DNA of 8,372 nucleotides, from NCBI GenBank assembly GCA_902489145.1, contig CABTYV010000049.1, positions 1 through 8,372 of the forward strand. Direction: 5' to 3'. Shown piece by piece: positions 6,116 through 8,372 of this stretch. The DNA is from an uncultured Tissierellia bacterium (lineage in GTDB: Bacteria; Bacillota; Clostridia; Tissierellales; Peptoniphilaceae). Position 1 is the stretch's first letter, and the number at the start of each line of letters is the position of its first letter. The notes under the pieces are model-generated. The model made no database searches and was not told where the DNA came from. It worked only from the letters and a program-made list of their open reading frames with translations. The position numbers and the translations under genes are program-made.

Positions 6116-7318
6116 ATCCAGGATTTCCCGGAGCACATCTAACGCCTGGTCCATGTCCGCCTTGCTCTGTTGGTAGCCGACCGAAAAACGGATGCTCCCC
6201 TCAGGAAAGGAGCCAACGCTTTTGTGGGCCCAGGGGGCACAGTGCAGCCCGACCCGGTTGAGGATCCCCCTTTCAGCAAGGCGGGCGGCGATGGCCCCGC
6301 TGTCTTGTCCCGCCACCTGAAAGGCCAACACCTCCACGCGGTCCTCCGCCTCTGGATCCGTCGGGCCAAAGAGCCTGATTTGGGGCAGCTTGCTCATTTC
6401 AGAGAGTAGGTAGCGGAAGGTCTCCCGTTTTTTGGCTTCCAGCGTGTCAATCCCTTTTTCCATTAGAAAATGGAGAGCAGCGTGAAGCCCGGCGATGGCG
6501 GGCAGGGGCAAGGTGCCAGCCTCCATCCGGTCCGGATAGGGAGCCGGCATGCGCTCCAGGTCCGAAAAGGACCCCGTGCCGCCGCAGATGACCGGCTCCA
6601 ATACTTCCGCCAGGGCAGGCGAGAGAACCATCCCACCGATGCCCTGCGGCCCTAGCAAGGCCTTGTGGCCAGTAAAGCATATGGCATCGATCTGATCCTT
6701 TTCCATTGAAAGGGGCCGGGATCCGGCCAATTGAGCGCTGTCGACGGCGAAAAAGAGGCCCGCCTCGCGCGCGATCCGGCCAATGGCTCGCAGCGGCGTC
6801 ATGGTCCCGACCAGGTTGGAAGCGGCCGTCATCAAAATTAGCCGGGTGTTCGGCCGAATCGCGGCCTTGACCGCCTCCGGGTCTATGCGCCCCACCCGGT
6901 CCGCCTGCACCTTGCTCCATTCGATGCCCCTTTCCCTGGCCAATCGCATCAGGGGACGCACCACCGCATTGTGTTCCATGCTGCTCGTAACGACATGGTC
7001 CCCTTCCTTCAATAGCCCATAGAGCAGTTGATTGATCGAAAGGGTGACGCCGGAGGAGAAGATCACATGCCGTGGGTCCTTTCCCTCAAAAAAATGGGCA
7101 ATTTGTAGGCGGGTTTCAAAAAGCAGCTGGTCGCTGGCCAATGCACCGCCATAGCTGCCTCGATTGGCATTGTAGGCACCTTGCTCGATAAAGCGGGCCA
7201 TGGCGGCTGCCACGCCGGGCGCCTTGGGAAAAGAGGTAGAGGCCTGGTCAAGATTGATACAGGCAGGAGTTGGAGGGGCTTGCTGGCCTGACTCGATGGT
7301 CGATGGGATTTGAGACAT
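6098..7318 (-). CDS. Cysteine desulfurase family protein (class V aminotransferase fold, PLP enzyme)
   Basis: The 406-residue product is a fold-type I PLP enzyme predicted to remove sulfur from cysteine (or selenium from selenocysteine) as an enzyme-bound persulfide. Visible landmarks are L-D-Q-A-S-T-S-F-P-K-A-P (23-34), S-S-M-E-H-N-A-V (112-119), V-D-S-A-Q (192-196, with the Asp that contacts the PLP ring), T-G-H-K-A-L-L-G-P-Q-G (216-226, Schiff-base Lys219) and R-V-G-L-H-C-A-P-W-A-H-K (355-366, catalytic Cys360). The last motif fits the subfamily common in selenium loci (TIGR01977-like, related to SufS/CsdB) rather than the NifS/IscS group. About 19 extra residues rich in Pro, Gln and Ser precede the usual start; ATG 7316-7318 is nevertheless supported by aaggagg (7324-7330). 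It converges on the DUF3343 gene and has an unusual repeat-containing leader. Confidence 0.93.
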   Translation of the reverse strand: MSQIPSTIESGQQAPPTPACINLDQASTSFPKAPGVAAAMARFIEQGAYNANRGSYGGALASDQLLFETRLQIAHFFEGKDPRHVIFSSGVTLSINQLLYGLLKEGDHVVTSSMEHNAVVRPLMRLARERGIEWSKVQADRVGRIDPEAVKAAIRPNTRLILMTAASNLVGTMTPLRAIGRIAREAGLFFAVDSAQLAGSRPLSMEKDQIDAICFTGHKALLGPQGIGGMVLSPALAEVLEPVICGGTGSFSDLERMPAPYPDRMEAGTLPLPAIAGLHAALHFLMEKGIDTLEAKKRETFRYLLSEMSKLPQIRLFGPTDPEAEDRVEVLAFQVAGQDSGAIAARLAERGILNRVGLHCAPWAHKSVGSFPEGSIRFSVGYQQSKADMDQALDVLREILDSPKRG

Positions 7319-7349
7319 ATGGACCTCCTTAATTGGCAGGCGCTCAATG

Positions 7350-7438
7350 CTGGCAGTCGATTATTGCACTGGCAGTCGATTGCTGCACTGGCAGTCGATT
7401 ATTGCACTGGCAGTCGATTGCTGCACTGGCAGTCGATT
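7350..7438 (-). repeat. 19-bp tandem repeat array (4.7 copies) with 38-bp higher-order pattern, in the desulfurase leader
   Basis: Units run at 7350-7368, 7369-7387, 7388-7406, 7407-7425 and a partial 7426-7438. On the plus strand units 1 and 3 are identical (ctggcagtcgattattgca), and units 2 and 4 are identical but read gctgca instead of attgca at the end. The array is therefore also a 38-bp unit repeated twice plus a partial. It lies between the predicted desulfurase promoter and its SD, so it should be transcribed as 5' UTR. It could be a variable-number repeat, a binding array for a regulator, or a structured leader; cagt/actg steps within each unit allow only weak hairpins. The 19-base period breaks any long coding frame. 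Confidence 0.95.
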
Positions 7439-7482
7439 GAAGGGCTGGAAAGGGACCTGCCGTTCCGGTTTTCATTGTCCTT

Positions 7483-7513
7483 ATTATCTCACGCCAGGCG
7501 GTTCCCTTGTCAA
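7483..7513 (-). promoter_or_regulatory. Predicted promoter of the cysteine desulfurase gene
   Basis: On the minus strand a consensus -35 TTGACA (7508-7513) lies in the first copy of a 16-bp duplication, with GATAAT (7483-7488) 19 bases further on. The spacer is longer than ideal. The predicted transcript starts near 7476 and has a leader of about 155 bases that includes the tandem array. Confidence 0.55.
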
Positions 7514-7529
7514 GCGGTTCCCTTGTCAA
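7498..7529. repeat. 16-bp direct duplication carrying opposed -35 boxes
   Basis: The unit gcggttcccttgtcaa occurs twice without a gap (7498-7513 and 7514-7529). Each copy holds the overlapping hexamers TTGTCA on the plus strand and TTGACA on the minus strand. The right copy is correctly spaced for the acpP -10 box; the left copy serves the desulfurase -10 box. Confidence 0.95.
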
Positions 7530-7551
7530 GCTCGGCCGGTCATGCTAGAAT
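7523..7551 (+). promoter_or_regulatory. Sigma-70-type promoter of acpP
   Basis: The -35 TTGTCA (7523-7528) and -10 TAGAAT (7546-7551) are separated by exactly 17 bases. The predicted start near 7558 gives a short leader of about 23 bases before ATG 7581, with gaaaggag (7567-7574) as SD. Confidence 0.75.
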
Positions 7552-7580
7552 GGCGTTAACTTTTTCGAAAGGAGCAGGGA

Positions 7581-7820
7581 ATGGATCGTTTTGATGAAGT
7601 AAAAGAGATTTTAGTGGATGTGCTGGGCGAACGAGCCGAAAATATTGAGTTGGATACGGATCTGATGGAGGATCTTGGGGCTGATTCGCTGGACCTGGTT
7701 GAGGTGACTATGGCCATCGAGGACAATTATGAAATCGAGATTGCGGATGAGGACATTGCCCAGATTCGCACCTTTGAAGATGTGCTGAAGGCGCTTGACC
7801 GGGTGCTGGGAGACCAGTAA
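7581..7820 (+). CDS. acpP: Acyl carrier protein
   Basis: The 79-residue, strongly acidic protein carries the phosphopantetheine attachment motif G-A-D-S-L-D-L-V-E (33-41), with Ser36 the expected modification site, as in AcpP of fatty-acid synthesis. Helix I (F-D-E-V-K-E-I-L-V-D-V-L-G), the acidic recognition helix II after Ser36 and the closing F-E-D-V-L-K-A-L are all in place, and the length is normal. The cytoplasmic protein shuttles growing acyl chains between fatty-acid synthase enzymes. No other fab gene is nearby; the gene is flanked by the divergent desulfurase and a tRNA operon with its own promoter, so it is probably a single-gene transcript. A specialised ACP for another pathway is possible but nothing in the context suggests one. 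Confidence 0.96.
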   Translation: MDRFDEVKEILVDVLGERAENIELDTDLMEDLGADSLDLVEVTMAIEDNYEIEIADEDIAQIRTFEDVLKALDRVLGDQ

Positions 7821-7830
7821 TCGCGATAGC

Positions 7831-7853
7831 TCTGAACGGGCGCGAGGTTCAGA
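7831..7853 (+). other. Hairpin downstream of acpP without a T run
   Basis: Seven perfect pairs (tctgaac 7831-7837 with gttcaga 7847-7853) enclose a 9-base GC-rich loop, 10 bases after the acpP stop. No U run follows, so it is not a classical intrinsic terminator; it could protect the 3' end or be incidental. The rest of 7854-7927 shows no gene. Confidence 0.4.
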
Positions 7854-7927
7854 ATGGGAAGAGGCTCTGCGTGAGCGGGGTACATTTCTGCGAATCCAAT
7901 CGGCTCGCAAAAAAATGAGGAGGGGGC

Positions 7928-7956
7928 TTGCGAAACGGCTTCAATCTTGTTATACT
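7928..7956 (+). promoter_or_regulatory. Promoter of the tRNA-Trp/tRNA-Ile operon
   Basis: The -35 TTGCGA (7928-7933) and -10 TATACT (7951-7956) have a 17-base spacer. The predicted start is near 7963, about 24 bases before tRNA-Trp. Confidence 0.75.
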
Positions 7957-7986
7957 TTATAGGTCACCTCAAGAAGAGGGGGACGA

Positions 7987-8059
7987 AGGGGTATAGTTCA
8001 GTTGGTAGAACGTCGGTCTCCAAAACCGGATGTCGGGGGTTCGAGTCCTCTTGCCCCTG
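7987..8059 (+). tRNA. tRNA-Trp (anticodon CCA)
   Basis: The acceptor pairs aggggta (7987-7993) with tgcccct (8052-8058), including one G-T pair. The D stem pairs gttc (7996-7999) with gaac (8008-8011). The anticodon stem tcggt/accgg encloses ctccaaa, giving CCA at 8020-8022. The T loop ttcgagt is at 8040-8046. Discriminator G8059 is the expected identity base for bacterial tRNA-Trp. No 3' CCA is encoded. Confidence 0.97.
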
Positions 8060-8067
8060 ATTCATAG

Positions 8068-8141
<74 letters not shown>

Positions 8142-8151
8142 CTAGCAGAAG

Positions 8152-8192
8152 AGCGGATTGCAAAACCAGTCGGTTTGCAGTCCGCTTTTTTT
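8152..8192 (+). terminator. Rho-independent terminator of the tRNA operon
   Basis: A 13-bp stem with one G-T pair (8152-8164, agcggattgcaaa, with 8174-8186) has a 9-base loop. It is followed by a long T run from 8186. It begins ten bases after tRNA-Ile. Confidence 0.92.
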
Positions 8193-8206
8193 TATTTTAT
8201 ATGGAA

Positions 8207-8273
8207 GGGCAGCAGAAGGCTGCCCCACTGCTATATGGCCATATGAAAGCCCCTCGAACTGGCTCGAGGGGCT
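8207..8273. other. Series of inverted repeats after the tRNA operon; no gene supported to the window end
   Basis: Three consecutive elements are visible: a 7-bp hairpin (gggcagc 8207-8213 with gctgccc 8219-8225), a 12-base palindrome atatggccatat (8233-8244), and a perfect 10-bp hairpin (agcccctcga 8248-8257 with tcgaggggct 8264-8273, 6-base loop). The last one has only weak T-rich flanks on either side (ctctgtt on plus, ttcatat on minus) and might terminate a minus-strand gene entering from the right. From 8274 to 8372 no convincing gene is seen; a 28-codon plus-strand frame (8281-8367) has only a weak SD formed by the hairpin arm. Confidence 0.5.
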
Positions 8274-8372
8274 CTCTGTTATGGCATGCGATAGGGGAGG
8301 GGCGGCGGTCGCCGTCCTTACGACTCTGGTTTTTGTGGCTTTTTGGCTTTGTGGGGGATGGGTGTAGAGGAA

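Noticed and set aside
7350..7438. Possible CRISPR array
   Set aside because: The units are directly adjacent without spacers, are only 19 bases long and no cas gene is present.
7344..7594. Open frames through the 19-bp repeats on both strands
   Set aside because: They arise because the repeat lacks stops. The translations are repetitive (Y-C-T-G-S-R-L-L-H-W-Q-S type), lack SD sites and overlap the promoters of two good genes.
8281..8367. 28-codon hydrophobic plus-strand frame at the right edge
   Set aside because: The only SD-like bases are the arm of a perfect hairpin and are spaced too far from the ATG. Its composition is plausible for one membrane helix, but nothing else supports it.

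Overview
The window looks like a chromosomal stretch from a low-to-mid GC Bacillota (Firmicutes), probably an anaerobic clostridium-like lineage. Purine-rich Shine-Dalgarno sites (aaggagg type) precede nearly every gene, TTG starts occur beside strong SD sites, and YitT-, YlmH- and YedE-family genes and small tRNA operons are present. No 3' CCA is encoded in any of the tRNAs seen. The species cannot be named from this alone.

Layout, left to right. (1) Positions 1-148 hold the 3' end of a truncated tRNA gene and a complete tRNA-Phe(GAA). (2) A YitT-family membrane protein (287-1225, +) converges on an APC-superfamily amino-acid permease (1307-2760, -) across a perfect 17-bp bidirectional terminator. 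The permease reading frame is broken by what looks like a one-base loss in a homopolymer. (3) Upstream on the same minus strand is a YlmH-like S4-domain RNA-binding protein (2920-3630). Its missing first helix is found in another frame just upstream, again across a four-base homopolymer. (4) A divergent, unrecognised single-pass membrane protein (3862-4281, +) ends at a strong hairpin. (5) A sulfur/selenium handling block follows on the plus strand: a YedE/YeeE-family transporter, a 68-residue TusA/SirA-like carrier with a CPEP motif, and a 78-residue DUF3343 (Se/S-carrier-like) protein. A convergent class-V aminotransferase-fold cysteine desulfurase lies on the minus strand (6098-7318). Together these suggest import of a chalcogen compound and passage of persulfide or selenide between small thiol carriers. 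This combination is typical of selenium-metabolism loci, but no selD, selA or Sec machinery lies in the window, so sulfur use remains possible. (6) The desulfurase and acyl carrier protein (7581-7820, +) genes are divergent. Between them lie a 19-bp tandem repeat array with a 38-bp higher-order pattern and a 16-bp duplication. Each copy of the duplication supplies the -35 box of one of the two opposing promoters. (7) A tRNA-Trp(CCA)/tRNA-Ile(GAT) operon has a clear promoter and terminator, followed by a run of hairpins without a supported gene.

The most noteworthy points are the duplicated back-to-back promoter element plus repeat array controlling the desulfurase leader, the minimal Se/S carrier cluster, and two similar homopolymer frameshifts on the minus strand. 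The frameshifts may be real mutations or an assembly artefact. No wholly new defence or mobile system is visible.
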